Shown here piece by piece: positions 42,553-50,318 of a stretch of 64,000 nucleotides of DNA. The stretch comes from Pseudaminobacter soli (ex Li et al. 2025). Lineage in GTDB: Bacteria > Pseudomonadota > Alphaproteobacteria > Rhizobiales > Rhizobiaceae. Each line of letters starts with the position of its first letter. The first letter of the stretch is position 1. Made by a program: the position numbers and the translations under genes. The stretch covers positions 1 to 64,000 of the forward strand of contig NZ_JARXVF010000007.1 of the NCBI RefSeq assembly GCF_029892515.1. Direction: 5' to 3'. The notes beneath the pieces were generated by a model. That model was given only the letters and a program-made list of their open reading frames with translations. It did not search any database and was not told where the DNA came from.

Positions 42553-43352
42553 TCCAGCGCTTCGAACTTCCTCGCCTGGATTGTGATCGTTCCGATCTGA
42601 GTGCCAACCGTGGCGTAGATAGGCGCGTATACCCCGGTTGAACCGACAGGCGCAAACGAGATGGCGATCTGGGCGCGGTTTTTCAGATACTCGATCGACT
42701 TGTGGTTCTTCTTGTAGCCCCCCACCGGCACGAATCGCGCGCTGCAGACGATCGCATCGCCCGAATATCCCGGGATCGAAATCGGCCCAGTCGATACGTA
42801 GCTCAGCACCAGATTGGCGCGCATCTCGCCGTCGAACATCTTGACCGTGCGGCCGCAGACATTCTCCGGCTTGTCGGCGCGGATCAGCGTTGCCGAAAGC
42901 GGGTCGGTCACCGCCCGCAGATCGCCGTCACTCACCGGCACCCAGTCGTCTCCATGCTTGTCGAGCGGCGGAATGTTGACCACCTTGCCGACGCTGGCGC
43001 CCGAAAAGCCGATCTCGGTTTTCTTCTTCTTTTTGCCGGAGGTGTAGTTGGTCACGAAACCTTCCGGCCTCGGATCGTTCCCCGCGAAGCTTCCCGTGGT
43101 TTTGACCGTGCCCTTGGTGTCGTCGAATATCTGCGCAATGCCCGCGCTCGACATGCTGCCGCTGACGGAGAACTTGTCGCCGTCGAAGGAGCTCTCGAAC
43201 TTGGACCGCGCAATCGTGAGACCAAGGTAGGAGACGACATATTCGCTGCGGAACGAGGCGGCGGAAGCCGCTTCTGCATACAGCGACACGAAAATGACGG
43301 CAGCTGCCGTCGAAACCGTCGGAAAAATATTCGCCATGGGGGGCGCCCTCAT
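42549..43352 (-). CDS. DUF3108 domain-containing exported protein
   Basis: 267 aa from ATG 43352 (an ATG at 43337 is an alternative). It has a signal peptide of about 25-30 residues ending A-S-A-A-S and a beta-rich exported body with the DUF3108 pattern (YVVSYLGLTIARSKF, then SGSMSSAGIAQIFDDTKGTV). Function unknown; DUF3108 proteins are periplasmic and beta-barrel-like. The stop codon TAG is the terminal triplet of dispersed repeat copy B. It is divergent from bioY with 244 bp between starts. Confidence 0.85.
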   Translation of the reverse strand: MRAPPMANIFPTVSTAAAVIFVSLYAEAASAASFRSEYVVSYLGLTIARSKFESSFDGDKFSVSGSMSSAGIAQIFDDTKGTVKTTGSFAGNDPRPEGFVTNYTSGKKKKKTEIGFSGASVGKVVNIPPLDKHGDDWVPVSDGDLRAVTDPLSATLIRADKPENVCGRTVKMFDGEMRANLVLSYVSTGPISIPGYSGDAIVCSARFVPVGGYKKNHKSIEYLKNRAQIAISFAPVGSTGVYAPIYATVGTQIGTITIQARKFEALD

Positions 43353-43596
43353 GCCTGACGCATCCGGAACCGGACGCGCGAAAAGTCCCTTCAAAGGCCA
43401 TCAAACGCATAAATCCGGCAGATATATGGGCCAGAGTCAGCACCTCGCCAGTCCCCGGGCGCACGCGAGCCGGCGGGGTTTGCAGCACCCTTATTGCGCT
43501 GCACCATCAGACTATGGGATAGCTTACTCCCCTTGCGATGTACGATGGCCGAAGGCCAGTGCCATCCGGGACCTTCCGAAATCTGGAGACTTTTGC

Positions 43597-44190
43597 ATGA
43601 ACAACCCCATTTCCGCCGCGACCGCCGGCAGGGCCTTCGTGCCCCTTCGCCTGGCCGACAGGCCGCTTGCTTTGCGCGCCGCCGTCGTGGCTCTGGGCAC
43701 ACTGTTTCTGTCCGCCTCGTCCTGGGTCGAGGTGCCGATGATTCCCGTGCCGATGACCATGCAGACCTTTGCGGTTACGCTGATCGGCGCGCTCTATGGC
43801 TGGCGCCTTGGTGCAATCACCGTGCTGGCCTGGCTTGGCGAGGCGGTTGTCGGCATGCCGGTTCTCGCAGGCGGCGCCGGCGGCATCGCTCACTTCGCAG
43901 GCCCGACGGCTGGCTATCTCTTCGCCTTCCCGCTCGCCGCTGCCCTGGTTGGCTGGCTGGCCGAGCGTGGCTGGACCGGCAGCGGCAAGCTTCTGCGCAG
44001 CTTTACCGCCATGCTTCTCGGCAATGCCTTCATCCTGGTCATGGGCGGCGCCTGGCTGGCTGCGCTGATCGGCGTCAGCGATGCCATCACCTATGGCGTG
44101 ACGCCCTTCGTCCTTGGCGCTATCGTCAAGTCGGCACTGGCAACCGCGAGCGTCGAAGCGACCCGCCGCGCCGGCAAGTCCAAGGCGTAA
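43597..44190 (+). CDS. bioY: Biotin transporter BioY
   Basis: 197 aa, ATG with CTGGAGA upstream. It is an ECF S-component with six helices; WVEVPMIPVPMTMQTFAVTLIGALYG in pieces (about 45-70) and AGGIAHFAGPTAGYLFAFP (about 92-110) are BioY signatures. It takes up biotin, alone or with BioMN. No bioMN is adjacent. I see no clear BioR site upstream. DUF1284 follows after 3 bp. Confidence 0.92.
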   Translation: MNNPISAATAGRAFVPLRLADRPLALRAAVVALGTLFLSASSWVEVPMIPVPMTMQTFAVTLIGALYGWRLGAITVLAWLGEAVVGMPVLAGGAGGIAHFAGPTAGYLFAFPLAAALVGWLAERGWTGSGKLLRSFTAMLLGNAFILVMGGAWLAALIGVSDAITYGVTPFVLGAIVKSALATASVEATRRAGKSKA

Positions 44191-44193
44191 CAA

Positions 44194-44637
44194 ATGACCG
44201 TCCGTATCCGCGCCCATCACCTGCTCTGTATGCTGACCTATGTCGGCAAGGGCTACACGGGCGCATTTACGGCGAACTACGACAAGATCGTCGAACGGCT
44301 CGGCGCCGGAGAAGACATGCTTCTCGTCGCCGGCCCGGACGACATCTGCACACCGCTTCTGGCCGACAAGGACGAGCACTGCTTCGGCCAGAGCGTGATC
44401 GAGCGGGACGAAAGTGCGGAGAAAGCCGTGGAAGAATTGCTTGGCCGGCCGATCGCTCCGGGCGAACGCCTTGTGCTCGACGCAGGCAAACTGGCCGAAC
44501 TGCGCGCCGCCTTCCGCACCGGGGAAATCCGCCCGGCCTGCACCGGCTGCGAATGGCATGATCTCTGCACAGCGATAGCTGAGGGCAACTTCCCGAATAC
44601 GCGTCTCGTGATCGAGCGCAAGCTGCCCTGCCCTTGA
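44194..44637 (+). CDS. DUF1284 domain-containing protein
   Basis: 147 aa, ATG 3 bp after the bioY stop, so translation is coupled. It opens with RIRAHHLLCMLTYVGKGYT, the DUF1284 hallmark, and contains seven cysteines: C12, C52, C63, C115, C118, C123 and C146. The C-terminal C-T-G-C-E-W-H-D-L-C cluster looks metal or Fe-S binding (inference). Function unknown. Coupling to a biotin transporter could hint at a link with Fe-S biotin synthase chemistry, but that is speculative. Confidence 0.85.
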   Translation: MTVRIRAHHLLCMLTYVGKGYTGAFTANYDKIVERLGAGEDMLLVAGPDDICTPLLADKDEHCFGQSVIERDESAEKAVEELLGRPIAPGERLVLDAGKLAELRAAFRTGEIRPACTGCEWHDLCTAIAEGNFPNTRLVIERKLPCP

Positions 44638-44686
44638 CGGGTGGTTTGATTCCCACTATGGAACGCCAACTTTTCCATGCGGCCGC

Positions 44687-44716
44687 TTGACCAGACTGCG
44701 CGCCATGCACTTTGAT
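44687..44716 (+). promoter_or_regulatory. Possible rpmB promoter
   Basis: TTGACC (44687-44692) and TTTGAT (44711-44716), 18 bp apart, lie 47 bp before the rpmB start. The -35 is good, the -10 weak. Confidence 0.35.
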
Positions 44717-44762
44717 GGTGCGCCGCAGTCGCATTGGCCCGTTTAGAACGAAGGTAGTGAAA

Positions 44763-45056
44763 ATGTCTCGCGCTTGTGAATTGACCGGCAAGGCCGTTAT
44801 GACCGGCAACAATGTTAGCCACGCCAACAACAAGACTCGGCGTCGCTTCCTGCCGAATCTCGTCAACGTGACGCTGATCTCCGAAGCGCTGAACCAGAAC
44901 GTGCGCCTGCGCATTTCGGCCAACGCCCTGCGTTCGGTCGAGCATCGCGGTGGCCTCGACGCCTTCCTGGCCAAGGCGGACGCTGCCGAGCTGTCGCAGC
45001 GCGCCCGCCTGCTGAAGAAGCAGGTCGCCAAGAAGCTGGCCGAACAGACGGCCTGA
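44763..45056 (+). CDS. rpmB: 50S ribosomal protein L28
   Basis: 97 aa, ATG with AAGGTAG upstream. [32 protein letters not shown] (in parts) is the L28 N-terminus. It lacks the paired CxxC of the zinc-binding form, so it is the zinc-free type. The length is normal for alphaproteobacteria. Two stem-loops follow in the gap to the YhhQ gene. Confidence 0.96.
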   Translation: MSRACELTGKAVMTGNNVSHANNKTRRRFLPNLVNVTLISEALNQNVRLRISANALRSVEHRGGLDAFLAKADAAELSQRARLLKKQVAKKLAEQTA

Positions 45057-45065
45057 TTTCTTTCC

Positions 45066-45124
45066 GGCGGGGGACAACCGCCTGACAGCGAGCGCGACGG
45101 GTCGTTTTGACCGAAGTCGCGCTC
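45066..45124 (+). terminator. Two stem-loops after rpmB
   Basis: A small hairpin GGCGG ... CCGCC (about 45066-45083) is followed by a strong one: GAGCGCGAC (45090-45098) with GTCGCGCTC (45116-45124), and an inner GGTC/GACC pairing. No U-tract follows. They fill most of the gap between rpmB and the YhhQ gene, as terminator, processing site or leader structure. Confidence 0.5.
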
Positions 45125-45152
45125 CACTGGTTCCATCACCCAGGCTAAAAAA

Positions 45153-45833
45153 ATGAATTCTTCTACACGTTATTTGCCCTTTGTGGTCGCCATGGCGCTC
45201 GTCGTCGTGGCATCGAACATCCTTGTGCAGTTTCCCGTGCAAGGACAGGTCGGCTCCCTGCAGCTTGCCGACATCCTGACCTGGGGCGCCTTCAGCTATC
45301 CCGCCGCTTTTCTCGTGACCGATCTCGCCAACCGGCGCTATGGCCCGCATATGGCGCGCCGCGTGGTGTTCATCGGCTTCATGACCGCCGTGATCTGCTC
45401 GATCATCGTGCCGCCGCTGCTGTTCCGCTTTGGCCTGATCGAGATCGGCACGCCCATCGATCGGCTGGCGCGCATCGCCACTGCCTCGGGTGCAGCGTTC
45501 CTGTTCGGCCAGTTGCTCGACGTCACCGTGTTCAACTGGCTGCGCAAGCAGAGCTGGTGGCGTGCGCCGGTGTTCGGCTCGCTGGTCGGCTCGGTCATCG
45601 ATACGGTCATCTTCTTCTCCATCGCCTTCGCACCGGCCTTTGCCTTCATGGGCCCCAACGAGCCCTTCGCGCTGGAGAACGCGCCGCTGTTCGGCGTCCT
45701 GCAGACGGAAGCCGCGCGCTGGCAGTCCTGGGCGCTGGGCGACCTGTCGATGAAGCTGCTGATCGCGATCTTCGCGCTGATTCCCTATCGGCTCATCGCC
45801 GCGCGCTGGAGCCAGCCGGCGGTGACCGCTTAG
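45153..45833 (+). CDS. Queuosine precursor transporter, YhhQ family
   Basis: 226 aa, ATG start. It has six hydrophobic segments; VVASNILVQFPV near 17-28, GAFSYPAAFLVTDLANRRYG (about 46-65) and FGQLLDVTVFNWLR near 114-127 are the VUT/YhhQ signature. YhhQ imports preQ0/preQ1 for queuosine synthesis. GluQ, which modifies queuosine in tRNA-Asp, is encoded at 3.9 kb. No preQ1 riboswitch motif is seen upstream. Confidence 0.9.
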   Translation: MNSSTRYLPFVVAMALVVVASNILVQFPVQGQVGSLQLADILTWGAFSYPAAFLVTDLANRRYGPHMARRVVFIGFMTAVICSIIVPPLLFRFGLIEIGTPIDRLARIATASGAAFLFGQLLDVTVFNWLRKQSWWRAPVFGSLVGSVIDTVIFFSIAFAPAFAFMGPNEPFALENAPLFGVLQTEAARWQSWALGDLSMKLLIAIFALIPYRLIAARWSQPAVTA

Positions 45834-45835
45834 AC

Positions 45836-46531
45836 ATGCTGCCCTGGGTCCAGCTTGATTCTGCATCTGCGCCGGGCGGTGGCGAGCTTCGCCTGAAGAA
45901 GCGCGGCACGGAATTTTCAATCATGCTCGGGACCAACGAGCTGATGAACAGTCGTCTCAGCGGCTCGGAGGAGGCGCTTGCGAAGCTGTCCTGCGAGCGG
46001 ATCGGCGCGCGCCGATCGCCGCATATGCTGATCGGCGGGCTGGGCATGGGCTTTACGCTCCGCGCAGCCCTTTCCGAACTTGGCGCCGACGCCCGTGTAA
46101 CCGTCGCGGAATTGGTGTCTTCGGTCGTCGCCTGGGCGCGAGGGCCCATGGCGGAAGTGTTCGGCAACTGCCTCGACGATCCGCGCGTGACTGTCCGCGA
46201 AGGGGATGTCGGCGCGCTGATCAACTCCGCCAAGTCGCTCTACGATGCCATCCTGCTGGACGTAGACAATGGCCCTGAAGGCCTGACCCGTCCGGCCAAC
46301 GATTCTCTCTACAGCCACGCTGGACTGAACTGCGCCCGCACCGCATTGCGCCCCGGCGGCGTGCTGGCCGTATGGTCTTCCGGGCCGGATCGTGCCTTCA
46401 CCAACCGGCTGCGGCAGGCAGGTTTTGCCACTGAGGAAGTGAAGGCTCGCGCAGGCGGCAAGCGCGGCGCGCGGCACATAATCTGGCTCGCTACCAAGCC
46501 GGGCGAATCAGGCGACAAGCAACGGGCCTGA
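45836..46531 (+). CDS. Spermidine-synthase-like SAM-dependent methyltransferase
   Basis: 231 aa, ATG just 2 bp after the YhhQ stop. The Rossmann core has HMLIGGLGMGFTLRAAL (about 63-79) as motif I, VTVAELVSSVVAW as motif II, and LDVDNGPEG near 140. It resembles spermine/spermidine synthases but lacks clear polyamine-pocket aspartates, so polyamine synthesis should not be assumed. Function unknown. It is probably co-transcribed with yhhQ and convergent with the Lrp gene. Confidence 0.82.
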   Translation: MLPWVQLDSASAPGGGELRLKKRGTEFSIMLGTNELMNSRLSGSEEALAKLSCERIGARRSPHMLIGGLGMGFTLRAALSELGADARVTVAELVSSVVAWARGPMAEVFGNCLDDPRVTVREGDVGALINSAKSLYDAILLDVDNGPEGLTRPANDSLYSHAGLNCARTALRPGGVLAVWSSGPDRAFTNRLRQAGFATEEVKARAGGKRGARHIIWLATKPGESGDKQRA

Positions 46532-46546
46532 TTCGCGCCCTCTGTT

Positions 46547-46975
46547 TCAGCGATCTATCCGCGTCGACAGGATGATCGACGACAGCGTGCGCTCGACGCC
46601 CTCGAGCGCGCCGATGCGATCGATCAGCGCATCGAGATCGCGCACCGAGGGCGCTTCCACGATGATGATCATGTCGAAATTCCCGCTCACCGAATGCAGC
46701 GTGCGCACCTCCGGAATGCGCCGCAGCACCGCCTCGACGGAGGCCGCCAGCTTGGGTAGTGCTGTGACCAAAATGTGCGCCCGGACGAGGTTTTTCTCGT
46801 AGTCGGGCGACAGCTTCACGCTGTATCCGTCAATCACTCCGCTCTTTTCCAGCCGCTCCAGCCGGCTTTGCACCGTGGTGCGCGACACGCCAAGCCTGCG
46901 CGCCAGCTCGGCGGTGGAGGCACGCGCATTCTCGCGCAGCAGGGCAATCAGGGCACGGTCGGCATCGGTCGTCAT
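46547..46975 (-). CDS. Lrp/AsnC-family transcriptional regulator
   Basis: 142 aa from ATG 46975; the frame is open to 47053, but this is the family start (MTTDADRALIALLRENAR). The helix-turn-helix is at about 4-55 (ASTAELARRLGVSRTTVQSRLERLE in pieces) and the RAM ligand domain at about 65-138. It is divergent from a saccharopine dehydrogenase-like gene 124 bp away, which is its likely target with a lysine-type effector (inference). Confidence 0.92.
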   Translation of the reverse strand: MTTDADRALIALLRENARASTAELARRLGVSRTTVQSRLERLEKSGVIDGYSVKLSPDYEKNLVRAHILVTALPKLAASVEAVLRRIPEVRTLHSVSGNFDMIIIVEAPSVRDLDALIDRIGALEGVERTLSSIILSTRIDR

Positions 46976-47099
46976 TATGCGCAATCCTATCGGCGAACTG
47001 CTTAGGTTGTATCGATGTTTTGTACGAAGCGATACTGTCATCCGACGTGACACGCCCCTACAAACAAGGTCAGATTTTTACTTTTCGAGGGGCATTGCC

Positions 47100-48200
47100 A
47101 TGAAAGAGATCGTCATCGTCGGCGCCGGAAAAATCGGTGCAACCATTGCAGACATGCTGGCCGACACGGGCGACTATAGCGTCACCGTGGTGGACCGCTC
47201 GCAGGCGCAGCTCGACGCGCTGGAAGTCGGCGGCAAGGTCGCCACGCGCCAGCTCGACATCGGACAGGACGGCGCGCTGGAAGGCGTGCTTGCCGGCAAG
47301 TTCGCCGTGCTGAGCGCAGCTCCCTTCCACCTCACCACGAAGATCGCCGAGGCAGCCGCCAAGACCGGCGTGCATTACCTCGACCTCACCGAGGACGTCG
47401 CCAGCACCCGTCGCGTCAAGGAACTGGCGGCCAGCGCCACCAGCACCTTCATCCCGCAGTGCGGCCTGGCGCCGGGCTTCATCTCCATCGTCGCCAGCGA
47501 TCTGGCCAAGAACTTCGACACGCTGGACAGCCTGCGCATGCGCGTCGGCGCCCTGCCGCAGTACCCGTCGAACGCTCTGAACTATAACCTCACCTGGAGC
47601 ACGGACGGCGTCATCAACGAATATATCGAGCCGTGCGAAGCCATCGTGAACGGCGAGCTGACGGAAGTGCCGGCGCTGGAAGAGCGCGAGGAATTCTCGC
47701 TCGACGGCGTGACCTACGAGGCCTTCAACACCTCGGGCGGTCTCGGCACGCTCTGCGAGACGCTGAAAGGCAAGGTGCGTACGCTCAACTACCGCACCAT
47801 CCGCTATCCGGGCCACGTGGCGCTGATGAAGGCGCTCCTGAACGATCTCGGCCTGCGCCATCGCCGCGAAGTGCTCAAGGACATTTTTGAAAACGCCCTG
47901 CCGGCGACGCTGCAGGACGTGGTGGTGATCTTCGTCACCGTCTCGGGCCGCAAGAACGGCCGCCTCCTGCAGGAAACCTACGCCAACAAGATCTACGCCC
48001 GCCGCGTCGGCGATATGGTGCGCAGCGCCATCCAGATCACCACGGCTTCCGGCATCTGCGCCGTGCTCGACATGCTGGCCAACGGCGATCTGCCGCAGAA
48101 GGGCTTTGTCCGCCAGGAAGACATCGCGCTCGACGTCTTCCTCGCCAACCGCTTCGGCCGCAACTACGCCCAGGCCGTCAGCTCCACGCTGGCTGCGTAA
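47100..48200 (+). CDS. Saccharopine dehydrogenase family protein
   Basis: 366 aa from ATG 47100 with GAGGGG upstream. The N-terminal Rossmann fold has IVGAGKIGATIA (6-17) and the C-terminal domain the saccharopine dehydrogenase fold with GLAPGFISI near 122-130. These enzymes make or split saccharopine in lysine metabolism, or act on carboxyspermidine or related substrates. The divergent Lrp-type regulator supports a lysine-related role. A 14-bp terminator hairpin follows. Confidence 0.9.
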   Translation: MKEIVIVGAGKIGATIADMLADTGDYSVTVVDRSQAQLDALEVGGKVATRQLDIGQDGALEGVLAGKFAVLSAAPFHLTTKIAEAAAKTGVHYLDLTEDVASTRRVKELAASATSTFIPQCGLAPGFISIVASDLAKNFDTLDSLRMRVGALPQYPSNALNYNLTWSTDGVINEYIEPCEAIVNGELTEVPALEEREEFSLDGVTYEAFNTSGGLGTLCETLKGKVRTLNYRTIRYPGHVALMKALLNDLGLRHRREVLKDIFENALPATLQDVVVIFVTVSGRKNGRLLQETYANKIYARRVGDMVRSAIQITTASGICAVLDMLANGDLPQKGFVRQEDIALDVFLANRFGRNYAQAVSSTLAA

Positions 48201-48241
48201 GTCCCTTCGGGAGCCTGGCTCCTGACTGAAGACCATATCAG

Positions 48242-48273
48242 AAGGCCCGGATGCCCCAAGGCATCCGGGCCTT
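48242..48273. terminator. Hairpin between convergent genes
   Basis: AAGGCCCGGATGCC (48242-48255) and GGCATCCGGGCCTT (48260-48273) form a perfect 14-bp stem with a 4-nt loop in the 78-bp gap between the saccharopine dehydrogenase and hydrolase genes. It is a clear bidirectional terminator candidate, though without long U-tracts. Confidence 0.75.
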
Positions 48274-48278
48274 CGCGT

Positions 48279-49133
48279 TCATTTGGCCGGAAGGCGGGCG
48301 TCGATCCAGTCAATGATGTCCTGCATGACCTGTTCCTTGCCGACATCGTTGAGCAGGTCGTGGTGATGGCCCTCATAGAGCTTCAGCGTCTTGTCGGACG
48401 ATCCGGCCGTGTCGAAGAAGAGCTTGCTGCCACGCGGCTTGGTGGCCTTGTCGGCCGTGCCGTGCAGGATGAGCAGCGGCACGGTGATACGCGGAAATTC
48501 CTTCTTCAGCCTCTCGTCGGCGCGCACCATTTCGGCGACCGTCTTGGTCGGCTGCGATTCGTGGGCGATGAGCGGGTCGGCGTTCATCGTCTTGACCACC
48601 GCCGGATCGCGCGAAAAATCCTCGTTCTTCAAGGCCAGCACATGCGCGTGCGGGGCGACATGGCTCAGCCCTTTCAGCACGGCTAGCGCAAAGTCGGGCG
48701 CCGGTACCTGATGGGCAAAACTCTCGCAGATGAGCCCGGCCAGCTCGGACTGGTTCTCGACGGCATAGATGCAGGAGACGACCCCGCCAGCACTGTGGCC
48801 AAGCAGGAAGGCCGGCAATCCCCTTTCGCGCGACTTGGCGATATGGACCATGCTGGAAACGTCGCTGACATAGTCGGCGAAGCTGTCGATATAGTAGCGC
48901 TCGCCATCCGAGTGCCCCCTCCCCCTCAGGTCGAGCGCATAGACGGCGAGCCCCTGCGCGACGAGCTGGCGGGCCACCCATTGATAGTAGCCGCTGTGGG
49001 CGTTGAAGCCGTGGACGATCACCACCACGCCGCGAGGCTTGCCTTCAGGGCGCCAGGATCGGAAGAAGATGCCGAGGCCACCAACGCCTATGAACTTGTC
49101 GTCGGTCTCGGCGATATCGATTGCATCAGACAT
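48279..49133 (-). CDS. Alpha/beta hydrolase, monoacylglycerol-lipase type
   Basis: 284 aa from ATG 49133 with AAGAGG upstream; the longer open frame to 49238 is not family-like. It is a Hydrolase_4 (serine aminopeptidase S33) protein: HGFNAHSGYY oxyanion loop near 42-51, nucleophile Ser in GHSAGG near 114-119, Asp in LHGTADKAT near 228 and His in YEGHHHDLLN near 256. It probably hydrolyses monoglycerides or lysophospholipids. Confidence 0.9.
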   Translation of the reverse strand: MSDAIDIAETDDKFIGVGGLGIFFRSWRPEGKPRGVVVIVHGFNAHSGYYQWVARQLVAQGLAVYALDLRGRGHSDGERYYIDSFADYVSDVSSMVHIAKSRERGLPAFLLGHSAGGVVSCIYAVENQSELAGLICESFAHQVPAPDFALAVLKGLSHVAPHAHVLALKNEDFSRDPAVVKTMNADPLIAHESQPTKTVAEMVRADERLKKEFPRITVPLLILHGTADKATKPRGSKLFFDTAGSSDKTLKLYEGHHHDLLNDVGKEQVMQDIIDWIDARLPAK

Positions 49134-49298
49134 GGCAATTCCTCTTGTTCCCAGGTCCAAAGGGCCTGGAATTTCAGCTGCCAATTGAAGAAATCGGTTC
49201 CAAAGAACACAACTTATGCCGGAATCGGGCGTCGGCAACCGGCAGGCGATGCGGCAAAAAGGGGATAGGCTAATCTGAGGGTTGCGCCAGGCGGCGGA

Positions 49299-50318
49299 CT
49301 ATTCGCCCTGGAGCCGGAATTCGAGATAGAGGCTGCGCTGCAGGATCGACTGGTTGTCGTCGGACATCAGCGACACGATCAGCGCGCCGTCGCCGCGCCG
49401 CCACACATCCAGCGCTTCCATATTGTCGATCTGGTAGCGCATGCCCGCCTGCATCAGCACCGGCCCGTCGGCGACCTTGCCCTTGCCGATACTGTCGGCA
49501 GGCAGGCGGCGCAGCCGCATCCTGAGCCCCTTCATGAGGGTGAAGCTGCGCTCCAGCAGAAGCAGGTCGCCATTGGGCAGGAAGGCGCCGTCGGTGACGT
49601 CGAAGCCATCGCTGCGCACCACCGTGAACACGCCCTTTTGCGGCCCGGAGAGCACGGCGGCAAAGACATTGCCCTGTTTGTCCAGGCTGCGTTCGGTGAC
49701 GGCCACCAGCGCCCCCTCTAGCGCACCGCCTTCCGGCGCATAGGCGAGCGTCTCGAAGCTGCGGTTGAGCCGCAATTCGTGCTTCGGCACCAGGAAATCG
49801 AGCTGCCTGAACGGCGCCCGCATGTCGTCCGGATCGATATGGAAGTCGGCGATGCGGTGGTCGCGCTCGAAGCCGACCGTGGCGATCTTGCCCTTCACGG
49901 CCAAGCTTTCGGCATCGACGCGCCATTTTTCGTCGATCGGCTCGCCGGCCTCATCGACCATCTGCACCATGCGGAAATCGGCCATGCCGGTCGGCCGCTG
50001 CTCGGCGTCGCGCGTTACCTTGCCGAAGAACCAGAAGCCGGTATCGGCCACGCCGATGAAATCCTCGCCCGGCGTCAGGAAGCGCATGGCCGAGAATCCG
50101 CCGAAATGGGGCGACGACGCCTTCAGCTCGAACCCGCCGATGAATTCCAGCGGGCCGAACTGCGTGCGGTCACGGCCGATCTCGAAGCGGATGATCTGCC
50201 GCGTCGAGACATCCATGCGCTCGACGGGCGCTGGGGCGGCATAAACCGGCGCGACACTTGCCACGCCCACCGCCGCCGCCAGCAAAAGCCCAAGCAGACG
50301 GGCTGGGAGCAACCTCAT
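49299..50318 (-). CDS. Exported phytase-like/esterase-like domain protein
   Basis: 339 aa with a signal peptide of about 27 residues (cleavage near VYA-AP). The rest is a beta-propeller-like phytase-like domain (PF13449 type): [37 protein letters not shown] and the C-terminal [10 protein letters not shown] are its motifs. Enzyme activity is unproven for the family. Its start overlaps the cobT stop by 4 bp, so it is co-translated with cobT. Confidence 0.85.
   Translation of the reverse strand: MRLLPARLLGLLLAAAVGVASVAPVYAAPAPVERMDVSTRQIIRFEIGRDRTQFGPLEFIGGFELKASSPHFGGFSAMRFLTPGEDFIGVADTGFWFFGKVTRDAEQRPTGMADFRMVQMVDEAGEPIDEKWRVDAESLAVKGKIATVGFERDHRIADFHIDPDDMRAPFRQLDFLVPKHELRLNRSFETLAYAPEGGALEGALVAVTERSLDKQGNVFAAVLSGPQKGVFTVVRSDGFDVTDGAFLPNGDLLLLERSFTLMKGLRMRLRRLPADSIGKGKVADGPVLMQAGMRYQIDNMEALDVWRRGDGALIVSLMSDDNQSILQRSLYLEFRLQGE

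Noticed and set aside
43353-43596. BioR operator before bioY
   Set aside because: Only an imperfect CTATGGGATAG is present, not the TTATCTATAA-type site.
45057-45152. preQ1 riboswitch before the YhhQ gene
   Set aside because: The terminal GGCTAAAAAAATG looks suggestive, but the preQ1-I stem-loop with its C-rich loop is missing; the stem-loops seen are of another shape.
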